Assembly: GCA_030017475.1 (NCBI GenBank)
Contig: JASEIO010000033.1
Location: 1-17,038 of the forward strand
DNA from: a bacterium
GTDB lineage: Bacteria > UBA9089 > JASEIO01
Reading direction: 5' to 3'
Length of the DNA: 17,038 nucleotides
The notes under the pieces were generated by a model. That model did no database searches and was not told the origin of the DNA. It was given only the letters and a program-made list of their open reading frames with translations. Below are positions 7,910 through 15,100 of the stretch, piece after piece. Numbering within the stretch: the stretch's first letter is position 1; the number at the start of each line of letters is the position of its first letter. A program made the translations under genes and the position numbers.

Positions 7910-8615
7910 ACCAAAGTTTAAAAGAATTCTTTTAAAGATATCTGGAGAGGCACTCCAAGGGGGAAAAGAATACGGGATTGATCCTAAAGCAGTTTTATCC
8001 ATTGCTGAGGAGATTCAGGATGTAACTTCTTTAGGGGTTGAGGTTGCTATAATTATTGGCGGGGGGAATATATTTAGAGGAAAAGATTCAGATCAGTTTG
8101 GAATCGATAAGGCATCTGGTGATTATATGGGGATGCTGGCTACGATTATAAATGCCATGGCCTTGCAAAACGCATTAGAGAAGAAAGGAGTGGTTACCCG
8201 TCTTCAAACTGCTATAAAAGTGGAGAGTTTAGCAGAACCTTATATAAGAAGAAGGGCAATCAGACATTTAGAAAAGGGGAGGGTGGTTATTTTTGCTGCA
8301 GGAACTGGCAATCCATTTTTTTCCACAGATACAGGGGCAGCACTTCGAGCTACAGAGATTGGGGCAGAGGTTATTTTAAAAGCAACTAAAGTTGATGGGG
8401 TATATTCGGGGGATCCTTTAATCGATCCAAATGCCAAAAGATATAATGAACTGAGTTATATGGAGGCGATTTCAAAGGAATTGAAAATAATGGATGCTAC
8501 AGCCCTCTCTTTATGTAAAGAGAATAAACTTCCCATTGTAGTTTTTAGTATAATGAACAAAGGGAATATCAAAAGAGTAGTTGTAGGTGAGAAAGTTGGA
8601 ACAATTGTCAAATAA
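7902..8615 (+). CDS. pyrH: UMP kinase
   Basis: Bacterial-type UMP kinase of the amino-acid-kinase fold, which phosphorylates UMP to UDP for nucleotide and cell-envelope precursor supply. From TTG 7902 it is 237 residues and starts (M)[17 protein letters not shown], the standard UMP kinase N-terminus. Conserved elements are [10 protein letters not shown] (51-60), GDYMGMLAT (73-81), [17 protein letters not shown] (134-150) and [10 protein letters not shown] (163-172). An upstream in-frame TTG at 7839 would add 21 residues not expected in the family and would overlap tsf by 71 bp, so I prefer 7902, which overlaps tsf by 8 bp. The tsf-pyrH-frr order is classical. Confidence 0.95.
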   Translation: MDKPKFKRILLKISGEALQGGKEYGIDPKAVLSIAEEIQDVTSLGVEVAIIIGGGNIFRGKDSDQFGIDKASGDYMGMLATIINAMALQNALEKKGVVTRLQTAIKVESLAEPYIRRRAIRHLEKGRVVIFAAGTGNPFFSTDTGAALRATEIGAEVILKATKVDGVYSGDPLIDPNAKRYNELSYMEAISKELKIMDATALSLCKENKLPIVVFSIMNKGNIKRVVVGEKVGTIVK

Positions 8616-8618
8616 TCA

Positions 8619-8697
8619 GTTAGCTGTAGTAAGCTATAAGGATTAAGCCTAAATGGGGAAGCCTACCACTTAATCCTTACAGCTTATAGCTTTTGAC
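8619..8697 (+). repeat. Palindromic heptad repeat, copy 2 (pyrH/frr gap)
   Basis: Inverted repeat in which 8630-8647 pairs with 8670-8687 over 18 bp with one mismatch; the loop is about 22 nt. The left tract consists of 7-bp units GTTAGCT (8619), GTAGTAA (8626), GCTATAA (8633), GGATTAA (8640) and GCCTAAA (8647). The right tract, read on the minus strand, gives GTCAAAA, GCTATAA, GCTGTAA, GGATTAA and GTGGTAG over 8697-8663. Bases 8626-8645 are identical to 4494-4513. The element fills almost the whole 93-bp gap between pyrH and frr and may form a hairpin in the operon mRNA. Confidence 0.85.
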
Positions 8698-8708
8698 AGG
8701 GGAGATGG

Positions 8709-9266
8709 ATGTTGGATAGGATTTATAAGGATGCCGAAGAAAAAATGGGAAAGACAAGAGAGGTGTTAAAAAGTGATTTTAAAGGGATCCGAACTGGTAG
8801 AGCTACTCCGCATATTTTAGATCATATAAAGGTAGATTACTATGGTAGTACTCTACCCATAAATCAATTATCTACCATATCCTGTCCAGAGTCAAGATTA
8901 ATTGTTATTAAGCCTTATGATAAAAGTTATTTGCCCCAAATTCAAAAGGCCATTATGAAATCTGATCTATCACTAAATCCAACTACAGATGGTGTGGTAA
9001 TTAGAATATCAATCCCTCCATTAACGGCAGATAGAAGATGTGAATTAGATAAGGTTATTAAGAAAATGGCAGAAGAGGCCAAGGTATCCATTAGATCGAT
9101 AAGAAGAGACGCAAATGAGAAGATAAGACGATTGGAAGAGAAGGGAGAGATATCTGAGGATGAAGAAAGGAGGGCAAAAGAGAAGATTCAAGAATTAACA
9201 GATACCGCAATTAAGGATGTTGAAGAGATTTTAGTCTTAAAAGAAAAGGAGATTTTAGAAGAGTGA
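8709..9266 (+). CDS. frr: Ribosome recycling factor
   Basis: Ribosome recycling factor that, with EF-G, splits post-termination ribosomes. The protein is 185 residues, the standard length. It has FKGIRTGRATPHIL (24-37), the hinge and head region PINQLSTIS (50-58), and the C-terminal three-helix-bundle motifs PPLTADRRCEL (103-113) and VSIRSIRRDANEKI (126-139). GGGGAG at 8699-8704 lies 4 nt before the ATG. It follows pyrH after a 93-bp repeat-filled gap and ends 18 bp before the ferredoxin ATG. Confidence 0.97.
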   Translation: MLDRIYKDAEEKMGKTREVLKSDFKGIRTGRATPHILDHIKVDYYGSTLPINQLSTISCPESRLIVIKPYDKSYLPQIQKAIMKSDLSLNPTTDGVVIRISIPPLTADRRCELDKVIKKMAEEAKVSIRSIRRDANEKIRRLEEKGEISEDEERRAKEKIQELTDTAIKDVEEILVLKEKEILEE

Positions 9267-9284
9267 GGATTGGAGGTGTGCAAT

Positions 9285-9452
9285 ATGCCTTATGTGATTA
9301 CTGATGAATGTGTTGCTTGTGGGACATGTATGGAAGAATGTCCCAATGATGCTATTGTAGAAGGGGAAGGAAAATATGAAATTACTGATGAGTGTACAGA
9401 ATGTGGTACATGTATTGACGTTTGTCCTGTAGGAGCTATTGTAGAGGAATAA
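9285..9452 (+). CDS. Small 2[4Fe-4S] ferredoxin
   Basis: A 55-residue clostridial-type ferredoxin carrying low-potential electrons. Two CxxCxxCxxxCP motifs bind two cubane clusters: Cys9, 12, 15, 19 and Cys37, 40, 43, 47. GGAGGTG at 9272-9278 lies 6 nt before ATG 9285, which fixes this start over the upstream in-frame TTG at 9270. The protein is highly acidic and has no other domain. It sits between frr and uppS, where dxr or other isoprenoid genes are found in some bacteria. Its partner is unknown; the ferredoxin-fused EtfA of the upstream operon is one candidate (inference). Confidence 0.93.
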   Translation: MPYVITDECVACGTCMEECPNDAIVEGEGKYEITDECTECGTCIDVCPVGAIVEE

Positions 9453-9499
9453 AGTGAGTAACCACCTGTTAGAAAAGCTTTGACAGGACGTTAAATACT

Positions 9500-9526
9500 A
9501 TCCTCATTAAAGAGGATTTATTTTTT
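9500..9526 (+). terminator. Weak terminator-like hairpin after the ferredoxin gene
   Basis: ATCCTC (9500-9505) and GAGGAT (9512-9517) can form a 6-bp stem with a 6-nt loop, followed by TTATTTTTT. The stem is short, so termination may be partial and uppS-cdsA may still be read from upstream. Confidence 0.4.
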
Positions 9527-9529
9527 CAT

Positions 9530-9562
9530 CCCCTGCCTGGAAGACAGGGCCTTCTAGCGGGG
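9530..9562 (+). other. GC-rich stem-loop in the ferredoxin/uppS gap
   Basis: CCCC (9530-9533) pairs with GGGG (9559-9562), and CTGGAAG (9537-9543) pairs with CTTCTAG (9551-9557, one G-T pair) around a 7-nt loop. An alternative, mutually exclusive stem joins CCCTG (9531-9535) to CAGGG (9545-9549). It is clearly more GC-rich than its surroundings. No T-run follows, so it is not a simple terminator; its function is unknown. Confidence 0.5.
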
Positions 9563-9656
9563 TAAAAGGTTGAAAGTAAAAAGTTAAAGGGTAATGGGTT
9601 TGGAGACTTGTTACCCTTTATTATTGACGTCCGCAGTTCATGGTCAGCGGTCCACT
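9562..9656 (+). repeat. Degenerate GT-heptad tracts and inverted repeat before uppS
   Basis: Four 7-bp units GTAAAAG, GTTGAAA, GTAAAAA, GTTAAAG run from 9562 to 9589. Four more, GTCCGCA, GTTCATG, GTCAGCG, GTCCACT, run from 9629 to 9656. Between them a perfect 10-bp inverted repeat joins TAAAGGGTAA (9585-9594) to TTACCCTTTA (9611-9620). The second tract contains the uppS ATG at 9640. The layout resembles the two palindromic heptad repeats upstream, though the unit sequences differ. Confidence 0.55.
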
Positions 9657-10389
9657 TACTGAAGAACAGTTATTGAATATGTTAGATAGATCTCGCCTTC
9701 CAAAACATGTAGCGGTTATTATGGATGGTAATGGTAGATGGGCACGCGATAGAGGTCTTCCGAGGATATCTGGACATAGAGCTGGGATTGAGGCTACAAG
9801 AAGGGTGATAGAAGATTGCCGCTCCTTAGGGATAAAGATTCTCACCCTATTCGCCTTTTCTGTAGAGAACTGGAAAAGGCCAAAAAGTGAAGTCTCGGCA
9901 TTGATGGATTTATTGAAGAAATACCTGAGAGGGGAGACACATAAACTCATTGAAAACGATATCAGGTTTAAAGCGATTGGAAGGATAAATGGGTTGTCCG
10001 ATTCGGTGCAGAAGGAGATTACAATGGCTACTCAAAGGACTAAAAATGGGAAGGAGATGATGTTAAATGTTGCCTTAAACTATTCAGGTAGGATTGAGAT
10101 AATTGATGCAATAAATAAGATAATTGGAGATGTTCAAGGAGGTAGATTAGAGAGAGATAAAATTACGGAAGAGGTTTTTTCAAGGTATCTTTATACTGAA
10201 AGCCTTCCTGATCCAGATTTATTAATTAGGACAAGTGGAGAAGAAAGGATAAGTAACTTTTTATTATGGCAGACAGCCTATGCTGAGTTCTTTGTAACTT
10301 CGGTCTATTGGCCTGATTTTAGAAGATACCATCTTTTAGAGGCACTGGTAGATTATCAAAAAAGAAAAAGAAGATTTGGAGGACTGTAG
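9640..10389 (+). CDS. uppS: Undecaprenyl diphosphate synthase (cis-prenyltransferase)
   Basis: Makes the C55 lipid carrier used for peptidoglycan and other wall polymers by cis-condensation of isopentenyl diphosphate. The protein is 249 residues. It has HVAVIMDGNGRWA (23-35) with catalytic Asp29, SGHRAG (44-49), LFAFSVENWKRP (70-81) and DLLIRTSGEERISNFLLWQ (193-211) with the diphosphate-binding Arg197 and Arg203, plus Glu216. ATG 9640 has no recognisable Shine-Dalgarno and falls inside a heptad tract that encodes the first residues. ATG 9679 would also leave the fold intact. It is followed by cdsA, its usual neighbour. Confidence 0.95.
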   Translation: MVSGPLTEEQLLNMLDRSRLPKHVAVIMDGNGRWARDRGLPRISGHRAGIEATRRVIEDCRSLGIKILTLFAFSVENWKRPKSEVSALMDLLKKYLRGETHKLIENDIRFKAIGRINGLSDSVQKEITMATQRTKNGKEMMLNVALNYSGRIEIIDAINKIIGDVQGGRLERDKITEEVFSRYLYTESLPDPDLLIRTSGEERISNFLLWQTAYAEFFVTSVYWPDFRRYHLLEALVDYQKRKRRFGGL

Positions 10390-10404
10390 TTTCGTTAATC
10401 GTCC

Positions 10405-10486
10405 TACGGTTGCGTCATCCCTTTATATACGATACCTGTTAACGGCACCCAATATAAAAGTTTTGCAACCGGTAAACGCAACCGTA
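10405..10486 (+). mobile_element. MITE-like element with TA-flanked terminal inverted repeats (candidate)
   Basis: Perfect 11-bp terminal inverted repeats TACGGTTGCGT (10405-10415) and ACGCAACCGTA (10476-10486) bound an 82-bp element with no coding capacity. TA at both outer ends would fit the TA target duplication of IS630/Tc1-mariner-type transposons. The inside is also partly symmetrical: CTTTATAT (10421-10428) faces ATATAAAAG (10452-10460), and GCAACCG occurs again at 10465. It fills most of the 114-bp uppS/cdsA gap. With only one copy in view, mobility is inference; a structured RNA or operator is the alternative. Confidence 0.4.
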
Positions 10487-10503
10487 TCTATATATAGGAG
10501 ATT

Positions 10504-11283
10504 ATGCAGAAGTCTTCATTTGTAAAAAGGGCGATAACCACAGGTTTATTTGTCCCAATCCTTTTTTATCTTGTCTTTTTAGAGAACCCACTCCCCTTTT
10601 TTCTTCTTATAACCATAATCATATCTCTTTGTCTATTAGAGTTTTATAGGTTATTTAAATCATCTTTATATATGGGGTTATTTTTTGGGATTTTATTAAG
10701 TGTTAGTTGCTATTATACCTATACATTTACCCATTTAATTTTGGTCCTGGCTATTTTAACCCGTTTTACAAAAAACCTAATTAAAAGGGATTCATTATAT
10801 GATATTTTGATCTTTGTTTTTGGTATAATTTACATAGGCTTTATGTTAAGTCATTTGATTCTTTTGCGGAGGCTAGAAAATGGACAAAGGTTTCTCCTTT
10901 TTTTATTTTTAGTAACCTGGATGACAGATATCTTTGCCTATTTAATAGGGATTGTATGCGGGAGACACAAGTTTATCCTTTCAGTAAGTCCTAATAAATC
11001 CTTGGAGGGAACAATCGGTGGAGGTATAATAGCCATTTTAACTTCCATATTGGTTAAATCTTTTTTCCTCCAAAGTTTATCCTTGGTCCATTGTTTAATT
11101 CTAGGTTCAATCTTAGGAATCTTCACACAACTTGGGGATTTGGCTGAATCCTTAATAAAAAGAGATGTAGGAGTAAAGGACTCAGGAGATTTAATCCCAG
11201 GTCATGGTGGAGTATTGGATGTGTTCGATTCCCTTATATTCACCTCTCCAATTATGTATTATTATGTAACCTACTTTCTTTAG
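10504..11283 (+). CDS. cdsA: Phosphatidate cytidylyltransferase (CDP-diacylglycerol synthase)
   Basis: Integral membrane enzyme that makes CDP-diacylglycerol from phosphatidate and CTP, the branch point of phospholipid synthesis. The protein is 259 residues with about seven hydrophobic segments (for example 11-27, 30-45, 58-72, 99-122, 128-152, 170-188, 195-210). The C-terminal signature runs from SLIKRDVGVKDSGDL (217-231) into PGHGGVLDVFDS (232-243), keeping Lys225, Asp226, His234, Asp239 and Asp242. The usual Arg after Asp239 is Val240. AGGAG lies only 3 nt before the ATG, an unusually short spacer. It is the last plus-strand gene, and its stop is 36 bp from the stop of the convergent gene. 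Confidence 0.93.
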   Translation: MQKSSFVKRAITTGLFVPILFYLVFLENPLPFFLLITIIISLCLLEFYRLFKSSLYMGLFFGILLSVSCYYTYTFTHLILVLAILTRFTKNLIKRDSLYDILIFVFGIIYIGFMLSHLILLRRLENGQRFLLFLFLVTWMTDIFAYLIGIVCGRHKFILSVSPNKSLEGTIGGGIIAILTSILVKSFFLQSLSLVHCLILGSILGIFTQLGDLAESLIKRDVGVKDSGDLIPGHGGVLDVFDSLIFTSPIMYYYVTYFL

Positions 11284-11319
11284 GAAAGAAAGATGGACGG
11301 TTTTCTAAATTGCAAAATC

Positions 11320-12090
11320 TTACAAAAGGGATGTTCCTATTATGATTAGTATCATAGCCGGCAACATCTCCAATCCAAGACCAGTGTGTTTCCCAAACAT
11401 ATCCCCAATGGTTTTGGTTAATAAGGGTGATTTATGTATACCAAATGAGATGATATTTCCTACTACGAAACCGTAAATTATTCCTATGACCAATAAAAGG
11501 ATTCCTATTGTATGAAAACGGGAACAGGAAAGTTTTCCTTCTTCCATAATCTCCTGATAAAGAAATCCCCACCTCTTTACCCGAGGATAAAGAGGGATAA
11601 GGAGAAGTGGACCTAATATTGCGGAAAGGATAAAGTTATTCAAAATAACAATGTTTGTAAATGCAGCGAATGGTAAAAGCCCCAAGATATCAAGTCCATA
11701 GCCTATAGTTACTCCACAAACTAAACTGGCTATAAGGGTTATCAATAAAAATCGCCCTTTTCTAAAATCCGGTTCCAGTATTCCTTTTCTAAAAACCTTG
11801 TAGGGGATATAGCCGTATAAGAAATTTCCTATAAGTCCAAAAAGACTTCCTAAACCTAAAGTTCCAAAGAAGTCTCCAATCAGATTTCCAAACGAAGCGC
11901 CAAATGCAGCAGCTGGCCCAAACATCAATGAACAAACTATAGGAATAACTGCTGCAGGTCTTATCTCAGTATACCCAGGAATAATAGTAAAGATCTTGAA
12001 TGGAATCAATACTGCGGCATAAATTGCTGCTATTACAGCAGTTAAAACTATCATCCGAGTATTTTTCCACATAGTAATCAGTTCTTTCAT
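11320..12090 (-). CDS. Polytopic membrane protein resembling an ECF transporter S component
   Basis: A 256-residue, very hydrophobic protein with about six or seven membrane segments (roughly 13-33, 45-68, 79-98, 114-134, 139-168, 192-215, 238-255). The N-terminal half (segments TAVIAAIYAAVLIPF, EIRPAAVIPIVCSLMFGPAA and GNLIGDFFGTLGLGSLFG) resembles substrate-binding S components of energy-coupling factor vitamin transporters. The substrate cannot be read, and no ATPase or T-component gene is in view, so a shared ECF module elsewhere would be needed. On the minus strand GAGGTGA lies 3 nt before the ATG. It lies 93 bp downstream of the giant TPR gene on the same strand and may be co-transcribed. 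Confidence 0.65.
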   Translation of the reverse strand: MKELITMWKNTRMIVLTAVIAAIYAAVLIPFKIFTIIPGYTEIRPAAVIPIVCSLMFGPAAAFGASFGNLIGDFFGTLGLGSLFGLIGNFLYGYIPYKVFRKGILEPDFRKGRFLLITLIASLVCGVTIGYGLDILGLLPFAAFTNIVILNNFILSAILGPLLLIPLYPRVKRWGFLYQEIMEEGKLSCSRFHTIGILLLVIGIIYGFVVGNIISFGIHKSPLLTKTIGDMFGKHTGLGLEMLPAMILIIIGTSLL

Positions 12091-12108
12091 TCTTCACCTC
12101 GAATAGGG

Positions 12109-12137
12109 ATTATCGAATTAAGTATAAAATAGATGAA
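12109..12137 (-). promoter_or_regulatory. Weak possible promoter for the ECF-like gene
   Basis: Read on the minus strand, TTCATC (12137-12132) and GATAAT (12114-12109) are separated by 17 bp. The -10 is good but the -35 matches only half of consensus. Transcription would start near 12102, about 12 nt before the ATG. Read-through from the TPR gene is the alternative. Confidence 0.3.
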
Positions 12138-12183
12138 AAAGAGGGAAAGGTTTGGGTATATGATGTAAAGCGAATAAGATAAT

Positions 12184-15100
12184 TTATCTTTTAACCTTTT
12201 TCGAGATACCGAAGTAGTATGCAGCCTTCTCTTTATCGCCTTTCTCTTTATGCAAAGTACCTAAGGCCTCCCAGGCCTCAGCATATTCTGAATCGATGGT
12301 TACTGCCTTTTTGAAACACCCCAGAGCCTCATCCGCTTTTTTAAGACGGGTATAGGCCATACCTAAATTATATAAGATTTCTGGCGATTCAGGGTTCAAA
12401 TCGCGCGCCTTTTCTAAAAATTCCACTGCTCGTTTAGGGTTTCCTTGTCTTAGATAAGAGGCGCTTAAATCATATAATATATTTACATCTTCTGGGGTTA
12501 TAGAGTGTGCCTTCTCATAATAAAAAATGGCCTTTTTCAGATTTTCATTTCCCTTATATATATTTCCTAAACTATACAAGGCGCGAGCGAAATTCGGATC
12601 AATGGATATGGCCTTCTCAAAATATCTGATAGCCATGTCAGTTTCTCCTTTATTGAAATAGGCCTGTCCTAAATTATTCCATGATTCTTTATATTCTGGA
12701 TTTATGCTAATCGCCTCTTCTAAACACTTAATTGCCCTATCCTCATCACCCATATTAATATAAGTAAGTCCTAAGTTACACCATGCTAAATAATTTGTAG
12801 GGTCTATAGAAATCGCCTTTTTTAGACACCTTACTTCTTCCGCAACCACTCCTTTTCTCATATTGCAGATTCCCAAGCCATACCAGGCTTCTCCATTTTC
12901 AGGATTCAAGTCAATTGTTTTTTGATAATAATAGATTGCCTTCTCTGTCTCGTCCTTTTCTAAATATAAATCACCTAAGCTACAGCATGTTTTTTCATCT
13001 CCACCTATATCCTCTACCTTTTGGTAATATTCGATTGCCCGCTCTACCTCTCCCTTTTCTTTATAGATCGCACCTATATTATACAAGGCCTCTTTTTCCT
13101 TTTCATCTACCAAAACTACCTTCTTAAAACAATCAAGGGCCTTATCTATTTCTCCTTTTTTCTTATATAAAATACCTAAACTTAACATAATCTCTGGATT
13201 TTTAGGGGATAAACGTGCGGCCTTCTCGAGGCATGTCATAGAGAGTGGAATATCTTCCCTTTCTTTGTAAGCCTCTCCTAAATTGTACCAACCCGTAAAA
13301 TCTTGGTTATTTATGGACACCACCCTTTTAAAACAATCGATTGCTTGGGCAAAATTCCCCTTTTGTTTATATAATGATCCGAGGTTTGAAAAGGCACGTA
13401 AATTCTCCGGATCAATGGATACTACCTTTTTATAATACTCAATCTCTTTGTCCACATCTCCCTTTTCTCCATAAGTCTTACCTAAGGCATACCAGGCATC
13501 TATATTATCCGGGTTTATGGCAGTTACCTTAGTAAAACATGTAATTGCCTTATCCAGTTCTCCAATATCCTTATATAGGATACTTAATTCATACCAAGAT
13601 CTACCATCCGCTGAGTTTATAGATATCCCTTTTTCGAAACATTCAATCGCCTCTTCTAAGTCTCCTATCCTTTTGTACAGGATGCCTAAATCATACCAGA
13701 TGTCAGAATCCGACGGCGAAATCTCCACTGCCTTTTTATAACATTCTATGGCCTCATAAAAGTCTCCTTTTTCCCTGTATGCAATTCCTAATTCATGCCA
13801 AACCTCTTTTTTATCTGGCGAAATCTCCACTGCCTTTTTATAACATTCAATCTCTTGATCTAATTCCCCTTTCCTTTTGTATAAAGAACCTAAGATATAC
13901 CAATTTGTAGGGTTCTTCGCATTGAGGTGGGTTAATTTCTGATAGCACAGAATAGACTTATCTACATTGCCTATCTCTTTATACAAAACTCCCAAGTCAA
14001 GATATGCCTCTTCGATCTCCATAAATTTAATGGCATGTTCAAAACAAAAGATTTGTTTATCCTTTTCCCCCCATCTTTTAAATATAGTTCCTAATAGATA
14101 CCAGGCATTTCCATCCTCTGGATTTATATAGGTTATCCTTTTTAAACAATCCGCTGCCTTACGCCACTTCTCCCTTTTCATATATAATTTCGCTAAATCT
14201 ATTAATGCACGCAGGTTTTCTGGATCAATATGCAATGCCTGCCTTAGATACCTAATCTCTATCTTCTCCTTTCCATTTTTTCCATATACATTTCCTAATT
14301 CTATTAATGTATGGGGATTTCGAGGATTGATTTCCAATGATTTATTATAGGCCTGAATTGCCTTTCTCCTATATCCCCTATCCTTGTATAAATTACCTAA
14401 GTTGTACCAGGCCGTAGCATCCGTTGGATCTATTTCAACCCCTTGCTCGAAACACTGAATGGCTCGATCCAACTCTCCCTTTTCCTTCAGTGCCGTTCCT
14501 AAATCATAAAAGGATTTTGAAGACCCCTCCTTTTCTACCACCTGTTCATAGTATTTAATAGCCATATCTAATTCCCCTTTTCTTTTATGGAGGGTCCCTA
14601 AGTTGGAGCATGCACGTAAATCTTCGGGATCAAGTTTTGCCACCTTTTCATAACAAGAGATAGCATGATCGATCTCATCAATCTTTTTGAAACAAACCCC
14701 TAATTCATACCAGGCTCGTTTATCTAAGGGATTTATAGATACAATGCCTTTATAACACTCCGTTTCTTTGTGTACATCTCCCTTTTCCCGATAAAGTAAG
14801 GAAAGTTCATAAAGGACATGCGTATCCGAAGGGTCTATCTCCTTTACCTTTTTATAACAAGAGATAGCTGCATCCAAATCACCCTTTTCATGATATAGAT
14901 CTCCTAAATTATACCAAACCTCTATCCGTTTCCCATCAAGGGAGGCTACCTTTTGGAAGCAGTTAATTGCCTCATCTATTTCCTGCCTCTCCCTGTAAAC
15001 AATGCCTAAATTGTACCATGAAGCAGTATCTTCTGGATTTATATTAACTGAACACAGGAAGCATTCCCTTGCTTTATCCATATTTTTCTGCCTTTTGTGT

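Noticed and set aside
9480-9508. TTGACA at 9480-9485 as a promoter for uppS
   Set aside because: No acceptable -10 lies 16-18 bp downstream; the sequence there is the stem of a hairpin.
11284-11319. Bidirectional terminator between cdsA and the convergent gene
   Set aside because: Only a 5-bp AT-rich stem (AGAAA/TTTCT) is present, too weak to call.
12091-12183. Riboswitch before the ECF-like gene, as often precedes vitamin transporters
   Set aside because: The gap is only 93 bp and shows no recognisable conserved riboswitch core.
12176-12190. AAGATAA-T-TTATCTT palindrome at the TPR stop codon as a terminator
   Set aside because: It is wholly AT-rich with almost no loop and no T-run after it on the minus strand, so it would be very weak.
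12915-13741. Plus-strand open frames antisense to the TPR gene
   Set aside because: They are shadows of the repeat codons, with no ribosome binding sites or recognisable domains.
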